Shown: in pieces, positions 62,408 to 64,000 of the stretch | How the letters are laid out: the number at the start of each line of letters is the position of its first letter | How positions within the stretch are numbered: the stretch's first letter is position 1 | The notes under the pieces: generated by a model | Seen by the model: the letters and a program-made list of their open reading frames with translations, nothing else | What the model was told of the DNA's origin: nothing | Database searches by the model: none | Assembly (NCBI GenBank): GCA_016859345.1 | Contig: CM029126.1 | Coordinates: 8,571,027 to 8,635,026 of the forward strand | Reading direction: 5' to 3' | Source: Istiophorus platypterus | Taxonomy: Eukaryota; Chordata; Actinopteri; Istiophoriformes; Istiophoridae | DNA: 64,000 nucleotides | Translations under genes and position numbers: made by a program

Positions 62408-62547
62408 TCATGGCAACAAGGAGGTGTTCTCCTGCCGAGGCATCCAGCTGGCAGTGAACTTTTTCCTGGACAGAGGTCACAATACCATTACTGTGTTTGT
62501 CCCCACTTGGCGCAAAGAGCAGCCCAGACCAGACGCCCCCATAACAG
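62408..62547 (+). CDS. zc3h12a: zc3h12a (Regnase-1/MCPIP1), second coding exon
   Basis: 140 bases continue the NYN/PIN ribonuclease domain: SHGNKEVFSCRGIQLAVNFF, then a DRGH turn, TVFVPTWRKEQPRPDAP and a final Thr plus one base (phase 1). Almost every position follows the vertebrate Regnase-1 sequence as I know it. The acceptor is TTTCCCAG|T and the donor ACAG|GTGACG. The family's next exon starts by completing an Asp codon (D-Q-H-I-L in mammals); I do not see it before base 64000. The window therefore holds 170 codons and one base of a protein that is about 600 residues in human. The remaining NYN residues, the CCCH zinc finger and the regulatory C-terminus lie outside. Confidence 0.92.
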
Positions 62548-64000
62548 GTGACGATACAAGAATGTTTACCTCGCAGAGATCGTTCTCATCAAGCAGGTTT
62601 AGCCACGCGAACATTCGTCAGTCAAAGCAGAAATAGTGTTGTTGGCTGAACCATAAGCAAGCGCACCCGTTTTCGCAAAAGGTTTGCAAACTGGTAGATG
62701 CAATTGAGAAATAACTGTTTGGTTCATACAGAAATGGCACCGTTTTTTTTTTTTTGTTTGTTTTTTTTGTTTTTTTTTATTAAGTTTGACCCTAGCCTAG
62801 CAGCCATGACCTCGAGCGACCAGCAGGTCAGCCGGGCCAGTTAGTCTACTTATTCAGTAGATAGCAACGGCGCTGGACATGCCACTATAAGCATACAAGA
62901 GATTCAAGGAAAGGAAGGGTGTGTCTCCGCACGTCGCATAAGTGGAAGTGCAAGTGTTGTGGGGCTGGGCTGGATGCCAATATGGATAGCAGATATTAAA
63001 TTAACGGTTGTGGTTCTGCTTAAATTAAACACATTCTTCACAGTCACACTAACTGACATCAGGCCGATACAGGTCTGTCTAATGGGGTTTTCACCCATGA
63101 AAGGAATACGCAGAAGTGAAAAAGTTTTCACTTCCAAGTATTATACAGTTGGATTTTATCATCTACCACTGTCGCACTTTGATGTCTTTACTAAACTCTA
63201 ATCCACTCTTAAAGGACTAAATGCATAGACGTTTTGAGAAATGTGCCTTTTTACTTTCAGGGCAGGGAGTTAGATAAGGAGATCAATGTCATTCTCATAT
63301 TGGTCTGTTAAACATAAGAGCCCCAGAAAGCATCTGGTTAGCTTAGCTTAGAATCCTAAAGACTGGGAATGGGGAAGGAGCCAGCTAACACAATTTGTCA
63401 CCTTTAAAGCTCAGTAATTAACCAATCATATCTCAGTTGTTTGGTCCTTACAAAGACCAACAAGTAAAAGCCTGCAGGTTTAAGAATCTCTTTTTTCTTG
63501 ACAGGCAAACCGTTATGGTCTGACTGAGCCAGGCTCGTTGTTTTTCTGCTTTCTCCAGTCCTTATTCTTAGATAAGCTAACCAGCTGCTGGCTGGGTCCG
63601 TGTATTTAACATGCACGAGAATGGATTCAGTTTTCTCATCTAACTCTCGAAAAAACAGAATCGAAATGAGCATGTTTTACGGAATCTCAAATCCTCCTTT
63701 AATTAGTCAGAAATCTGTTTTTTTCTTCCTCCTCTACAGTTTTTTTTGTTGTTTACTAAGAAATGAGAATATGACTACCACTTTAGTCTACACTGTGGAT
63801 TCATTGCCACAGCATTGGTGAGATAATCTTTCAGCGTTTGTCAGACACAGAACTACTGAACTCAAGCCAAAAGTGTGTGGCAACACAGTTAAGCTTATGA
63901 AACAGAGGTTTACCCAACTGGCTACCGTGTTATGTTTCACTATGAACCCATGACAACAGCGTGTGTGGGCACATTTAAATGGTTCCTTGTAAAAGGTTCC
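62548..64000 (+). other. zc3h12a: zc3h12a second coding intron (incomplete at window edge)
   Basis: The donor is at 62548. No acceptor followed by the conserved next exon is recognisable, so the intron continues past the window. It holds T-rich sequence at 62742-62780 and the foldback repeat at 63229-63682. Reading through the donor gives only a short spurious frame ending near 62636. Confidence 0.7.
63229..63682. mobile_element. Foldback repeat inside zc3h12a intron
   Basis: The left arm (63229 to about 63375) reads 'gagaaatgtgcc', 'gggagttagataaggagatc', 'ctggttagcttagcttagaa' and 'tcctaaagactgg'. The right arm (about 63553-63682), read on the - strand, gives 'cgagagttagatgagaaaac', 'gttaaatacacgga', 'agctggttagcttatctaag' and 'aataaggactgg'. 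The arms are thus long, imperfect inverted copies about 180 bases apart. The middle has 'aaagctcagtaattaaccaa', 'tcatatctcagttgtttggt' and 'ccttacaaagaccaa'. This is a very common teleost palindromic repeat; a one-arm copy is at 7374-7500. Confidence 0.75.

Noticed and set aside
62373..62636. Reading the second zc3h12a coding exon as one continuous 87-codon ORF
   Set aside because: The conserved protein part is only 62408-62547; both ends run into intron past a clear acceptor and donor.

Overview
This is vertebrate nuclear DNA, almost certainly from a teleost and probably a percomorph fish. The signs are spliced coding exons with GT-AG introns, long GT/CA, CT and AT microsatellites, and many decayed interspersed repeats of the kinds common in teleosts (a tRNA-type SINE, a Tc1/mariner-like remnant, hAT-like and foldback MITEs, and several widespread unclassified fish repeats). 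Nothing looks bacterial: I see no dense open frames, operons, CRISPR array or phage-like genes.

The only protein-coding gene I can support is the 5' part of zc3h12a (Regnase-1/MCPIP1, a cytoplasmic NYN/PIN endoribonuclease that degrades inflammatory mRNAs), on the + strand at the right edge. A CpG-dense probable promoter with a likely non-coding first exon lies at about 59.8-60.4 kb. A 5'UTR acceptor is at 61410/61411, the coding start at 61487, the first coding exon at 61487-61857 and the second at 62408-62547. The reading frame joins exactly across the intron. The rest of the NYN domain, the CCCH zinc finger and the C-terminus lie beyond base 64000. The leader carries two upstream ORFs, one overlapping the main start. 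A large foldback repeat sits in the second coding intron.

The remaining ~59.8 kb is a gene desert. No open frame there has a recognisable domain, and the longest frames are chance or microsatellite products. What it holds is (i) microsatellites and homopolymers, (ii) about fifteen recognisable interspersed repeats, and (iii) several stretches free of repeats, with balanced composition and homeodomain- or POU-type motifs, that look like conserved non-coding enhancers. In human, ZC3H12A is flanked by a large desert reaching toward GRIK3, so this may be the fish equivalent. That is inference from remembered synteny, since no grik3 exon is visible. The repeat assignments rest on recognising family consensus patterns from memory, and the enhancer candidates on composition only; neither was checked by search or alignment.

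I found no undescribed enzymatic or defence system. The items most worth checking are the zc3h12a upstream ORFs, the intronic foldback, the 66-bp hAT-like MITE with its target-site duplication, and the enhancer candidates with octamer or homeodomain clusters or an internal 21-bp duplication.
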